A stretch of DNA of 64,000 nt from Acidobacteriota bacterium. GTDB lineage: Bacteria; Acidobacteriota; Blastocatellia; Pyrinomonadales; Pyrinomonadaceae. The stretch's first letter is position 1. Every line of letters starts with the position of its first letter. Position numbers and translations under genes: made by a program. The notes under the pieces were generated by a model. That model was not told the DNA's origin. It was given only the letters and a program-made list of their open reading frames with translations, and did no database searches. Location of the stretch: contig QQUY01000001.1 in the NCBI GenBank assembly GCA_003385635.1, forward strand, positions 2,085,001 to 2,149,000, written 5' to 3'. Of this stretch, positions 18,082-27,302 are shown one piece after another.

Positions 18082-19041
18082 TTATGTCGCGTAGGAATGG
18101 CCGACGCTCTTAAAACCGAGTTTGGCGCCCCCGAGGATGCCAGCGTCGTCACCAAGTTCTGAACGCGTAATCTTAACACGTTCAGCAGGTTCCTTGTAAC
18201 ATCTCGCCTTTATCTCTTTCATCAGTGGAGGATAAAAGAGCTCCCAGCTGGCCGCAGCACCTCCGCCGATAACGATGATCTCGGGATTCAGCGTGTTCAC
18301 GAGACCGCCCAACATGATGCCCAGATAGTATCCCTGGATGCGGAATACCTCGCTAGCAGTCTTATCGCCTTTCATCGCAATCCTGTATGCGTCCTCCGCG
18401 GTAAGATCGCGTTGCTTGTTCAATTCCGATTCGGGATTGATTGCAGCAAGCTCCTGTGCAATGCGCACTACAGCACTGGCTGACGAATATTGCTCCACAC
18501 ACCCGCGGCTGCCGCATCCACACGGCACTCCCTCAGCTTCGACATTGATATGCCCGATCTCGCCCGCCGTGCCGTCAGGTCCCCTGAGGATTTCGCCATT
18601 TAAGATCAATCCGCCGCCGACTCCGGTCCCGAGTGTGACCATGATCGAATTGTCGACACCTTGGGAGGCACCAAGCCAGTGCTCGCCGATCGCTGCGGCG
18701 TTGGCGTCGTTCTCGAAGATCACCTCCATTCCCAGGTGCCCCTTAATGACTTCTGACATCGTTACGCCTTCCAGCTCGGGGAGGTTTGGAGCCTTCGATA
18801 TCTTTCCCGTGTCCGAATTAATCGCCCCTGGAAAAGCAACGGCGACGGCAACAAGGGATTCCCCGACCAGGTTGTCTCGGCACTCGGTTCCCATTCGGAC
18901 GATCGCCTCAATGATCGCATCGCCGTCGTGTGAGCGCGGAGTGGATTCCTTTGTCCTGTAGAGAATTTCGCCGGAGCGGCTGACCGCAGCCATCCGCATG
19001 TTGGTTCCGCCAAGATCGGTTGCGAGTACGATGTCAGTCAT
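18082..19041 (-). CDS. ROK-family glucokinase
   Basis: Phosphorylates glucose (or a related hexose) with ATP. The 319-residue protein begins MTDIVLATDLGGTNMRMA with the ATP-binding DxGGT motif, has ENDANAAAIGEHW with the catalytic Asp, the LGTGVGGGLILNG segment, and the ROK zinc motif GVPCGCGSRGCVEQYSS. I chose ATG 19041; an upstream in-frame ATG at 19116 would add 25 residues without similarity to the family. It sits immediately downstream of the secreted GH15 glucoamylase gene on the same strand, so supply of glucose by that enzyme is a reasonable inference. Confidence 0.9.
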   Translation of the reverse strand: MTDIVLATDLGGTNMRMAAVSRSGEILYRTKESTPRSHDGDAIIEAIVRMGTECRDNLVGESLVAVAVAFPGAINSDTGKISKAPNLPELEGVTMSEVIKGHLGMEVIFENDANAAAIGEHWLGASQGVDNSIMVTLGTGVGGGLILNGEILRGPDGTAGEIGHINVEAEGVPCGCGSRGCVEQYSSASAVVRIAQELAAINPESELNKQRDLTAEDAYRIAMKGDKTASEVFRIQGYYLGIMLGGLVNTLNPEIIVIGGGAAASWELFYPPLMKEIKARCYKEPAERVKITRSELGDDAGILGGAKLGFKSVGHSYAT

Positions 19042-19167
19042 CAGATACAAAAGATCCGTTCGGTTCGTTGCTACTAACGGCGGGGGGACCCCATCCAACC
19101 GTATTACGAGCCGCAAACCCCGCGGCGAAAGTGTTCCGAACGGCAGAAGCCGCCGCCCAGGCGTAAC

Positions 19168-22100
19168 TCAATTCAGCAAAACGATTAGAGCCTCTCCAAG
19201 TCGGTCGCGCCATGCAGTGAAGTTGTGTCCAGTCGGTCCTTCGGCATACCTGAATTGATATCCCTTGGCTCTAAGCATCACGTTGACCCGACGGGAGTCT
19301 TCAGATCCCTCGAGCGTGCCGTCATCTAGAAAGAAATTGAAATCGTCTCCTTTGTCGGGGTCGATTCGCTTGAGCGTCTCGATCACTCGTTCGTCATCGA
19401 CCCAGAACGAGGCGCTCTGGGCTCCCACGTTCCGGAAAACCTCGGGATGCCGTAGAGCGGTCCAGATACTGGTGATCCCTCCCAGCGAAGCACCGATGAT
19501 CGCACGGTTCTCTCGTCCAGGAGCTATTGTCGAGAAGTACTTGTTCTCGACTGCCGGCACAACCTCTTTCGCAATGTACTCTGCAAAATCGTCACTTGCC
19601 CAGTATTCCTTCATTCGGTCCACGGGATCCGTGAAGACCATCATGAAGGGCTCGACCTTCCTGGCCGCGATCAGATTCTCGGCGATGTTTATCGCAGCTC
19701 CATGGGAAATGTAGTTTGATCCATCGAGAAAGTAGACTACCGGCAATTTCGGCGCAATTCCCCGCCTGAAATATTCAGAGGGCAGATAGACCTTAACGAT
19801 TCGTTTCCCGAATTTCGCGCTTTCGACCTCCATTTCTGCAACGCTCTCTGAGGGCAGTCCGCGGTCTTTGTTCTCAGCCCATTCAGTGGGTCGATATTCC
19901 GGCATTTCAATGATCGAGTTCTGATTGCCGACTCCGTTGTTAATTCTCTTCGGATTTGCGGGATCGACGATCCATTTGCCATCCACTATGAGTTTATATT
20001 CAAGTCGCGCATCTATTTGCAGTTCGAGGCTGACGGCGTGAAGACCGTCCGAGATCTTTTGCATGAAAATGCGTCCCGGACTCCAATTCGTGTTGTCACC
20101 CGCGACCATTACCAATCCGGCCTCTCCCTTGTAGAAAATGACTGCACGGGATGCCTCTATTATCGGTCCGGAGTCAGCAGCCCTTATCTTCGCAATGGTC
20201 TCTGCGCTGAGCGGTTCAGGTTTGACAACCCCAGCGGGCCGGATCTTTACGCGCTCGAACGCTGTAGCCCCGGAAGGCATTGTATAGCCGAGCAAGGCGA
20301 TCTCTTCTTTTTCCGGAGCTACGATCGAGATCGTGAATTTTCCGTCCTCGCCGACCTCCAAAAGGCTGGTTTCGTCGTTGAACCTGAATCCGATCCTTGT
20401 GCCTTTTGGAGCCTCGCGCGAGTACGAGAACTTCTCTCCGGGTCCGACCGGCAAGGGCGCAACCTCATCCATTCCGCCGAAATCAGTTGCATTCGGGGGG
20501 ATACCGCCTTCTACATACCGCTTATAGACAATGGAAGGAGTGTCTAGATTTTTTCCCGCCTTCAGGTTGACCGCAAGCCGTACAAATTGCGCCATCGACC
20601 AGGCGAGCGGTGTCGCAGAGCCTGTCCCTTCTCCGAAGGTTAGTTCAGGAACAAACTGACGGTCGATGTTCTTTGGAGTCTCTTTCTTGTCCCAGACCTG
20701 CTCGGGGATCATAAGCCCTTCGTTGGCGAAATCGGCCATGTGATCGAGGCGGCTCGATGCAGAGCGATGGGCGACTATCGATCGCAGGTTCAGCAATTCC
20801 AAGACTGGTCTGGGGTTTATCGGCATTCTTCCGTACACTGGATGCCCTGTGTAGTTCTCTTCTCTCGATGTCTTGTTACTGCCTCCCGACTCCTCGCTGA
20901 CTTCTGACTTCCGGCTGACTTCTGACTTCTGACTCCTGACTTCTGTCTTGCCCGTCGCTACCGCTCCGGGTACTGATTTCCTGTCTTCTGTCTCCTGTCT
21001 CCTGTCTCCTTGCGCAAGCGCCAACTCATACTGCCCCCGCTCACCCGATAACAGCGTCCATAGCCTTCCCTTTCCGGTGTACTTGCCGTCCCAGTTCCAG
21101 CGGCGGCCGTCGTCCATCTCGCCGTAGCCGTCATTGTTGTAGCGATAGAACGCAGGGCCGTTTGGCGTTTCCACCTTGATCAGGTCGTCGATCACCTTTA
21201 ATGACTTCGCGATCAGAGGATCGTCGGGGGGCTTGATCCCAAGACGTACGAGCTCAAGAAATCCCGCATCGACAATGTCGCGTTCGTCGTGTATTCCGCC
21301 GCCGTTGTTTAGTTCTATCTTCTCGCCCGCGTTCGGATCTCCGTTCTGGGTGATCCGCAAGTAGTAATTCCCGTCGCCGTGTTTTCCGGTCGTGGTCGCG
21401 GTCCACATTTCCACTTTCCGCGCCCAGTCGTCAGCCGCCGCCTCGTAGATCAATGCCGAAGCCTCGTCTTTGTTCCAGCGCGCGATGTCGGCGGCGCAGA
21501 TAAGGCCCGCGATCTCGGCTGCGATCGTCGAAGGCGAATACCCGCTCTCTTCTTCCCACCGTTCCTGAGGCGTCGAAGGCCCGTTCTTCACGATGAAATC
21601 GGCAGCCTTTTTCAGGTGGTTCTCGTACGTCGCTTTGTCGGTTTTTCCCAACTGCCAGGCCATGATCAGCGGATACGCGACCTCGTCCATCTGCAGCGAC
21701 TTGAAATGCGGGCGCCCGTCGAGCCACGTGTTCTGGTGAAAACTTCCGTCGGGTTTCTGCTGATACTTGAGCAGGTAGTCGAGAGCCCTTTCAGCCGCCT
21801 CGCGATCGCCGAGGGCGAGATATGCGGTGAAGACGTGATAGAGGTCGCGCGGCCAGACGAGGTGATATCCGCCGATATCATTTTCATTGGCGTTCTCGCC
21901 TCCGCCCCAGGGAATGGACATCGAGGCGACGTTCGCGCCCCGGAAGGTCTTGTCCTCGTGAGCCTTGAGGACCATCGCCGCCATGTTGAACTGTGCCTGG
22001 TGATCGGGATCGACCTCCGGAAGCGTTGCGACATAATCGGCCCAGCCTTTGTCGTAGGCGGCTTGAACTGTCTCGAACGGTTCCAGCTGCGATTCAGCGG

Positions 22101-22992
22101 AGCTCTTCAGGACATTGCTTGTGGTCTCGATCGAGGTCGCAATTACATCTTCAACTGATTCTCCGAACGCCAAGGTCAGAGTGAATTCACCTGGCTCGAG
22201 AATTCGCGCCATCTGAACGACGTTTCCATCTGCGGCCTTCGCGAATAGCTCTCGAATCTCTCCATACCGACTTAACTGATCTACGCCGAGATACTCGTTC
22301 GTAAACTCTCCGAGTCGGACACTGGACTGAAGCAGTGAAGCTATTTCCTCGTCCCAACTGATCAAGCCAGCCAACGATGCTTCGACCGCCGTAACTTTAG
22401 CCTTGCTGCTTCCAAGAGAATCAGAATCGAACACTCTCCCTACCAAACCCAGGTAGTGCCCGGTCCCTGAATCACCCATCCCGCTATTGGACAGCGAGGG
22501 ATCATAGTAGACAAAGAGTTTTAGTCCGGGATCCTCAGGTTCGAAGTTGATCTTTATCCACAAAGTCTCCGCGTTGGGATCGGTCGCGTAAGTCTTTGTG
22601 ATCTTCCACTTGCCGGACTTCGCCGTATTGATCTGCTGAAAACTCAGGGAGTCAGGCCGGAGAACTTTTAGCTCATGAATCGCGTCGTCGAACTCCGTCT
22701 CGACCTTTTTCGTCTCCGGATCGACAACGACAAACTGAAGGAAATGCACGTTTGGAGTCTCGAGATTGGGGTAATAGACCTCTGTGAGGACTCCGTTGGC
22801 GAGCGTAAACCAGATCTTGGAATCTGAAGTTGCGGAAGTTCCGACCGCCTGCTTTGCGGCGGTAGCCCAGTGGGCGTCAGCTCCGGGACCGCCGGGAGCC
22901 GCACCTTGCGGAAAGGCAAAGGTGAAAAGTAAAAGGTATGAAGTAAGAAGGAGAAATGTGTGCTTCAGAGCTCTATGCAGCTTCACTTTCAT
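19168..22992 (-). CDS. Secreted GH15 glucoamylase / CBM48-like / esterase fusion
   Basis: A 1274-residue multidomain enzyme. Residues 1-29 are a signal peptide. ~35-310 match the bacterial glucodextranase N-terminal beta domain (AKQAVGTSATSDSKIWFTLANG). ~320-830 are the GH15 (alpha/alpha)6 barrel, with GGYHLVWPRDLYH near 370 and the putative general-acid region ERWEEESGYSPST near 477. ~950-1045 form an E-set/CBM48-like glycogen-binding domain. ~1050-1274 form an alpha/beta-hydrolase esterase of the enterochelin-esterase type, with nucleophile Ser1169 in GASLGG and a His in GHNFTAWRD near the end. Expected products are glucose from alpha-glucans and acyl removal. Residues ~660-704 are an in-frame repeat-derived insertion. 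The usual WSHAE position near 794 reads WSMAQ. Confidence 0.88.
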   Translation of the reverse strand: MKVKLHRALKHTFLLLTSYLLLFTFAFPQGAAPGGPGADAHWATAAKQAVGTSATSDSKIWFTLANGVLTEVYYPNLETPNVHFLQFVVVDPETKKVETEFDDAIHELKVLRPDSLSFQQINTAKSGKWKITKTYATDPNAETLWIKINFEPEDPGLKLFVYYDPSLSNSGMGDSGTGHYLGLVGRVFDSDSLGSSKAKVTAVEASLAGLISWDEEIASLLQSSVRLGEFTNEYLGVDQLSRYGEIRELFAKAADGNVVQMARILEPGEFTLTLAFGESVEDVIATSIETTSNVLKSSAESQLEPFETVQAAYDKGWADYVATLPEVDPDHQAQFNMAAMVLKAHEDKTFRGANVASMSIPWGGGENANENDIGGYHLVWPRDLYHVFTAYLALGDREAAERALDYLLKYQQKPDGSFHQNTWLDGRPHFKSLQMDEVAYPLIMAWQLGKTDKATYENHLKKAADFIVKNGPSTPQERWEEESGYSPSTIAAEIAGLICAADIARWNKDEASALIYEAAADDWARKVEMWTATTTGKHGDGNYYLRITQNGDPNAGEKIELNNGGGIHDERDIVDAGFLELVRLGIKPPDDPLIAKSLKVIDDLIKVETPNGPAFYRYNNDGYGEMDDGRRWNWDGKYTGKGRLWTLLSGERGQYELALAQGDRRQETEDRKSVPGAVATGKTEVRSQKSEVSRKSEVSEESGGSNKTSREENYTGHPVYGRMPINPRPVLELLNLRSIVAHRSASSRLDHMADFANEGLMIPEQVWDKKETPKNIDRQFVPELTFGEGTGSATPLAWSMAQFVRLAVNLKAGKNLDTPSIVYKRYVEGGIPPNATDFGGMDEVAPLPVGPGEKFSYSREAPKGTRIGFRFNDETSLLEVGEDGKFTISIVAPEKEEIALLGYTMPSGATAFERVKIRPAGVVKPEPLSAETIAKIRAADSGPIIEASRAVIFYKGEAGLVMVAGDNTNWSPGRIFMQKISDGLHAVSLELQIDARLEYKLIVDGKWIVDPANPKRINNGVGNQNSIIEMPEYRPTEWAENKDRGLPSESVAEMEVESAKFGKRIVKVYLPSEYFRRGIAPKLPVVYFLDGSNYISHGAAINIAENLIAARKVEPFMMVFTDPVDRMKEYWASDDFAEYIAKEVVPAVENKYFSTIAPGRENRAIIGASLGGITSIWTALRHPEVFRNVGAQSASFWVDDERVIETLKRIDPDKGDDFNFFLDDGTLEGSEDSRRVNVMLRAKGYQFRYAEGPTGHNFTAWRDRLGEALIVLLN
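20881..21012 (-). repeat. Repeat-derived in-frame insertion within the GH15 gene
   Basis: Read on the minus strand this is a tandem of GGAGACA, GAAGTCA and AGTCAG words, identical in style to the intergenic text-like repeats. It flanks a copy (20949-20971) of the dispersed GCCCGTCGCT...GCTCCGGG repeat. It encodes a low-complexity peptide rich in Arg, Lys, Glu, Ser and Thr and keeps the frame open. Confidence 0.75.
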
Positions 22993-23375
22993 TGTTCCTC
23001 TTCGTGCGTCTTCGTGCCGCTTCGTGGATAACGTGCCTGGAAGTTTCGCCCTTGCTCACGCGCCGGCTGCTGACACCGCGAATTCGGGGTTCGAACTACA
23101 CACAGTTTAGCGGCGGGCTTGCCCGCCTCTTCATAAGCGAATCAACGTTCGATCGTCAAACAAAGAAAAATGTGAGTAGAAAGTGAAAGTTGGGCTTGGG
23201 CAAATTCAAGAAATAGGATTTCTTCGCACGTGCATTCCCCTCAGTTCTCAGTCCTTTCTTCTCAGCACCCTGAGCGGGCGGGCAAGCCCGCCGCTAAACT
23301 AAACTCGATTCACGATTCACGGTTCACGATTTACGATTCACAATTCACGATTTACGATTCACAATTCACTATCCA
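22993..23375. repeat. Intergenic region with a 195-bp palindrome-bounded element
   Basis: No gene is seen. 22996-23026 repeats CTTCGTGC words. 23105-23299 is bounded by inverted copies of GTTTAGCGGCGGGCTTGCCC (left arm 23105-23129, right arm 23275-23299), a MITE-like arrangement; each arm is itself palindromic (GCGGGC-TT-GCCCGC). 23305-23370 is a degenerate tandem of GATTCACGATT words immediately after the antiporter gene's 3' end. Confidence 0.65.
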
Positions 23376-25280
23376 CTAATCAAACGACTGAAAAACCGTC
23401 TTCGCGCTTTCCAGCGACTCGGAATCGCCGATCAGAGTGAGGATGTCGTTGAACCGCAGAACCGTAGCGCCGTTGGGCGCCATCATCTTGCCGTCCCGCC
23501 TCAATGCAACAACGAGCGCGCCGCGCAGATGAAGCTCGGCAAGGCTCTTGCCGACAGCAGACGCTGATCGGACCCGCACCTCGTCGATCTTCTCTTCCTC
23601 AGGTTCTTTTCCAGCGAGCAGTTTCAAAAGCGAAGGCCGCAGCACCATGTTCTCAAGGATCGCAACCGAAGCCTGAACCGGGCTCATCGTTTCGATCCCC
23701 GCGTCCTGAAACGCAGAGATATTCGAAGTCGTGTTCGCGCGAGCAACGATGCGTACATTCGAGAAATTGGACCTGATGACCTGACTGATAAGAATGTTCA
23801 CTTTGTCGCTCGGAGTAGCAACGATCACTGACTTCGCATCTGCCACTCCCGCCTGCTTCAGTACATCGACATCCGTCGCGTCCTTGCAATAGACGTTCGT
23901 GTCCTTGATCTTTCTTGCCTCCGAACAGTTGTCCTCGTCAGTGTCGATGATCGAGATCATCTCGCCCGCCTGAACGAGCCTCGTCGCAAGGAGTCTTGCG
24001 GTCTCATCCGCTCCAACAATTACCGTTAGTCTTGGCATAACTTTGAAAAACTTTGCCATCCAGCCGGCGGCCGTCCCCTCGATCAGCACCGTCCCGAGTA
24101 TAACGGCGAACACAAGCGTGACCATCGTCGTGGCGTCAGTAACCAGCCCCGCATCATTGCCTTTTGTGCCGCGTTCGATCAACTCGAGAGAGAAGAACGT
24201 CGCCACAGAGGCGGCTACGATCCCTCTTGGCCCTAGAAACGAAATGTAGAGCTTCTCGTTCCGCCGCAGTTCCGAACCCATCGTGGACAGGAACACTCTG
24301 ATGGGCCTGACGGCCACCATCACCAGGGCGACGACCGCGAGACCCTGCCATCCCAGCGAATACAGATCGGAGAGCTTCAGGCTGGCTGCGAGAAGTATGA
24401 ACACCGCCGAAATGGAAATCGAAGCGAGGTCGCCCTTGAATTCCTTGACCTCATCCTTGTTCGGAATATCCAGGGAACCGACAGCGATACCAGCAACAGC
24501 AGCCGCAAGAACCCCCGATTCGTGACGGAAAAGCTCGGCCACCGTGTAAGCCACCAGCGCACTTCCAAGTATCCCGAGCCGTGTGAATTTCGAAGGAAGG
24601 AGGTGCAGGCGGTTTGATACAAGCCAGATGAACAAAGCAACGAACACACCCGCAAATGCTCCGGCCGCAACCGTTTCCAAACCGTGAGTTACTACTGTGG
24701 TCCATTCCCCAGGTTCGATGATGGCGGTGAATACGACCGCCGCGAGAATGACGCCGAGAGGATCGGCGATGATCGATTCGCTTTCCAGGGTCGAACGGAC
24801 GCGGCGGTTGACATTCACCTTTTCGAGAATCGGTGTAATGACGGTGGGCCCAGTTACCGTAACGATCGCGCCAAAAAGAAATGCTATGTCCCAGTCTAGG
24901 CCGATAAGGTAATGAGCCAGCGTGCCCGCCAGCACCATCGTGATGATCAGCCCGACCGTAACCAGTCCGGTTACAGCCCGCGACGTATGCTTCAGATCGT
25001 AAACGTTGAGCAGCAGGCCGCCCTCGAAGACGATGATCGCGACGGCAACACGCACGATCAGGTTTAGCGCATCACGCTCCCTTAGGATTTCCGGCTGGAC
25101 GAGGCCGATCAGATCCGGGCCAAACAAGACTCCGACGATCAACAGCGGACCGGTCGCCGGAATTCTTATCCTTTCAGCAAGGATCTGCGCCATCGTCCCG
25201 ATAACCAGAACGCAGACGAGCGTCGCCAATAGTGCAAGTACAGGCGAATGCTGATTAAGTTCGATCAGGAATTGGCCCAT
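23376..25280 (-). CDS. Cation/proton antiporter with C-terminal RCK (TrkA-N/TrkA-C) domains
   Basis: A 634-residue CPA-family membrane protein, probably exchanging K+ or Na+ for protons. About 12 hydrophobic helices span residues 10-400, including the FGAIVTVTGPTVITPIL and the LGPRGIVAASVATFF signatures of Na+/H+ exchangers. From ~405 a Rossmann RCK-N domain follows (LTVIVGADETARLLATRLV, with the acidic strand end IIDTDEDN), then a TrkA-C domain (EVRVRSASAVGKSLAELHLRG). The nucleotide-binding glycine motif is changed to GADETA. The gene lies 67 bp downstream of an ABC ATPase on the same strand, with no obvious functional link. Confidence 0.9.
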   Translation of the reverse strand: MGQFLIELNQHSPVLALLATLVCVLVIGTMAQILAERIRIPATGPLLIVGVLFGPDLIGLVQPEILRERDALNLIVRVAVAIIVFEGGLLLNVYDLKHTSRAVTGLVTVGLIITMVLAGTLAHYLIGLDWDIAFLFGAIVTVTGPTVITPILEKVNVNRRVRSTLESESIIADPLGVILAAVVFTAIIEPGEWTTVVTHGLETVAAGAFAGVFVALFIWLVSNRLHLLPSKFTRLGILGSALVAYTVAELFRHESGVLAAAVAGIAVGSLDIPNKDEVKEFKGDLASISISAVFILLAASLKLSDLYSLGWQGLAVVALVMVAVRPIRVFLSTMGSELRRNEKLYISFLGPRGIVAASVATFFSLELIERGTKGNDAGLVTDATTMVTLVFAVILGTVLIEGTAAGWMAKFFKVMPRLTVIVGADETARLLATRLVQAGEMISIIDTDEDNCSEARKIKDTNVYCKDATDVDVLKQAGVADAKSVIVATPSDKVNILISQVIRSNFSNVRIVARANTTSNISAFQDAGIETMSPVQASVAILENMVLRPSLLKLLAGKEPEEEKIDEVRVRSASAVGKSLAELHLRGALVVALRRDGKMMAPNGATVLRFNDILTLIGDSESLESAKTVFQSFD

Positions 25281-25347
25281 CGTGGGTTAGGATCTTTCCG
25301 GAAGGATAGTGAGTGGATTCCGCTCTCGGCGGACCGGTAAAAAGGGT

Positions 25348-26901
25348 TCATAAGCCTGAAACGAATTCACGATCTGCCGTCTGACCGGTCGCGGCGGCCA
25401 TCACGGCTTCCGGCTTCGCTTCCTTCCGTGTGAATTCTCCGGTCTTACGCCCCTCGTGTAAAACGATGACGCGGTCGGACAAACCAAGAACCTCCGGAAG
25501 CTCGGAGGAGATCATCACGATCGCCAATTCATCTTCGGCCAGCGAGTTGATCTCGGAATAGATCTCCTGTTTTGCACCGACGTCGATCCCCCGAGTCGGT
25601 TCGTCGAGAAAAAGGACCTTTGGCTTTGTCAGGAGCCATTTTCCAAGCACGACCTTTTGCTGGTTTCCGCCGGAAAGCGTTCCCGTCACGGTCATCGGCG
25701 AATTCGCTTTCACCTTTAGCTTCTCCATTGCCTTTTTGGCCGCGGCCTTTTCACGAGAGCGATGAGTGACAAACCTGCCCGAGACCTTCTCAAGGCAGGC
25801 TAGTGTCGAATTATCCTGGATGGTTTGATCGAGGATAAGTCCGAACCTCTTTCTGTCCTCAGTCACAAACCCGATCCCGCTTGCGATCGCGCTCTTGGGA
25901 GAATTGATATGCACACGCCGTCCATCTACCAGAATGTCTCCCGAATAACTCCCGCGCCACGCTCCAAACATTGCCATCAGAGATTCGCTTCGACCTGCCC
26001 CCATAAGGCCTGCAATGCCAAGCACTTCTCCCTTTCTTACGCTAAACGACAGGTTGTCGACGATCTTCTTGTCGGGATGGTCCGGGTCAAAGACGGTAAG
26101 ATTGTTAACCTCGAAAACCACCTCACCGAACTGGTGTGTGACTTCCGGAAAGATGTCTCCAACCTCGCGGCCGACCATCAGCGCGATCACACGGTCCTTG
26201 TCGAGTTCCGATGTCGGGTATGTACCGACCGCATTTCCGTCACGAAGGACCGTGATCCGGTCGCTCATCCGGAAGACCTCTTCAAGCTTGTGGGAAATGT
26301 AGATCATCCCCACTCCTCGCGCCTTGAGCCTTTCGAGAATGTCAAACAGCGTCTTCACCTCGGCATCCGTAAGAGCCGCGGTCGGTTCGTCCAGGACAAG
26401 AATCTTGGCCTCCTGAGCCAGCGCTTTCGCGATCTCGACTAGCTGCTGCTGACCGATCCCCAGGTTTCCGACTTCAGATGTCGGATCGATCTCCATATTC
26501 AGGTCCCTTAGTAGCGCCGCTGACCGATGATAGAGTTCGTTCCGGTCGATCACTCCGAAACGCGATGGCTCGCGGCCTAGAAAGATATTCTCGCCTACAG
26601 AAAGCTCCTTAACGAGAGACAACTCCTGAAATATGATCGCGATGCCGGCTCTTTTCGCTTCGCTGATGCTATGAAACTGCTGTAAGTCGCCGTCGATCGC
26701 GAACTCGCCTTCGTAAACTCCGTACGGATAGACCCCGCTTAGGATCTTCATCAGAGTCGATTTTCCTGCACCGTTCTCACCGACAAGCGCATGAAATTCG
26801 CCTCCGTAAAGGTCCAGGTTTACGCTATCGAGCGCCTTCACACCTGGAAATTCCTTGGTAATGGATCTCATTTCCAGGAGAGGCTGATTTTCAGGTGACA
26901 T
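25348..26901 (-). CDS. Sugar ABC transporter ATP-binding protein (RbsA/XylG/MglA type)
   Basis: Double ATPase of a carbohydrate-uptake ABC transporter (CUT2 class). The 517-residue protein has a first NBD with GENGAGKSTLMKIL, the signature-like LGIGQQQLVEIAKAL and DEPTAAL. The second NBD has a degenerate Walker A (GLMGAGRSES), signature LSGGNQQKVVLGKWL and DEPTRGIDVGAKQEIY, as usual in this class. Similarity in pattern is closest to xylose or ribose ATPases. Neither a permease nor a substrate-binding protein is next to it in this window, which is unusual. Confidence 0.9.
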   Translation of the reverse strand: MSPENQPLLEMRSITKEFPGVKALDSVNLDLYGGEFHALVGENGAGKSTLMKILSGVYPYGVYEGEFAIDGDLQQFHSISEAKRAGIAIIFQELSLVKELSVGENIFLGREPSRFGVIDRNELYHRSAALLRDLNMEIDPTSEVGNLGIGQQQLVEIAKALAQEAKILVLDEPTAALTDAEVKTLFDILERLKARGVGMIYISHKLEEVFRMSDRITVLRDGNAVGTYPTSELDKDRVIALMVGREVGDIFPEVTHQFGEVVFEVNNLTVFDPDHPDKKIVDNLSFSVRKGEVLGIAGLMGAGRSESLMAMFGAWRGSYSGDILVDGRRVHINSPKSAIASGIGFVTEDRKRFGLILDQTIQDNSTLACLEKVSGRFVTHRSREKAAAKKAMEKLKVKANSPMTVTGTLSGGNQQKVVLGKWLLTKPKVLFLDEPTRGIDVGAKQEIYSEINSLAEDELAIVMISSELPEVLGLSDRVIVLHEGRKTGEFTRKEAKPEAVMAAATGQTADREFVSGL

Positions 26902-27007
26902 GTTGTTTTTTCTTGTTACGGGAGCAACCTCAGAAGACTCCGAAGTTTATCACGCGCTGGTCCACTGGTCACTTGCGTGGTTGTAAATCGTGAATGGAGA
27001 AGATTGA

Positions 27008-27294
27008 TTAACCGCAAAGGCGCAGAGGCGCTAAGTTGTTGGAGAACACGGTACCGACCTCGGATCTATTAACCTTGGGCTTCAAGCAAATGAGTCCTAT
27101 CAAACAAGATTGAAACTACTGACTCCTTTCGATCAGGATTGAAACTACTGAGTCCTCTCAATCAGTAGTGAAACTAGTTAGTGCTCGTTACCAGGAATTA
27201 AACTTCTGATTGCTCTTTATTCAGGATTTAAGCTACCGAGTGCGGTGAATCAAATTCCCTAAAAATCTTCGCGCCTCGGAGCCTCTGCGGTTAA
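27008..27294. mobile_element. 287-bp MITE-like element with terminal inverted repeats and internal 29-bp tandem repeats
   Basis: Left end 27008-27035 begins TTAACCGCAAAGGCGCAGAG; right end 27267-27294 is its reverse complement with about five mismatches (...GCCTCTGCGGTTAA). Between them, five successive 29-30-bp units run from 27095 to 27240 plus a partial sixth. No reading frame or target-site duplication is evident. It lies between the ABC ATPase gene start and malQ. No other copy was found in this window. Confidence 0.65.
27095..27240. repeat. Five degenerate 29-bp tandem units
   Basis: Units start at 27095, 27124, 27153, 27182 and 27211 (the last is 30 bp). The shared core resembles ATCAGGATTGAAACTACTGA, best conserved in units 1-3 and drifting in units 4-5. 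There are no unique spacers between units, so this is not a CRISPR array. Confidence 0.75.
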
Positions 27295-27302
27295 CATCTG
27301 TC

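Noticed and set aside
21379..22158. Long plus-strand open frame opposite the GH15 gene
   Set aside because: The minus strand has clear GH15 motifs over the same bases; the opposing frame has no recognisable domain.
27095..27240. Possible CRISPR array (ATTGAAAC-like core repeated every 29 bp)
   Set aside because: Units are contiguous with no unique spacers, drift along their whole length, and no cas gene is present.
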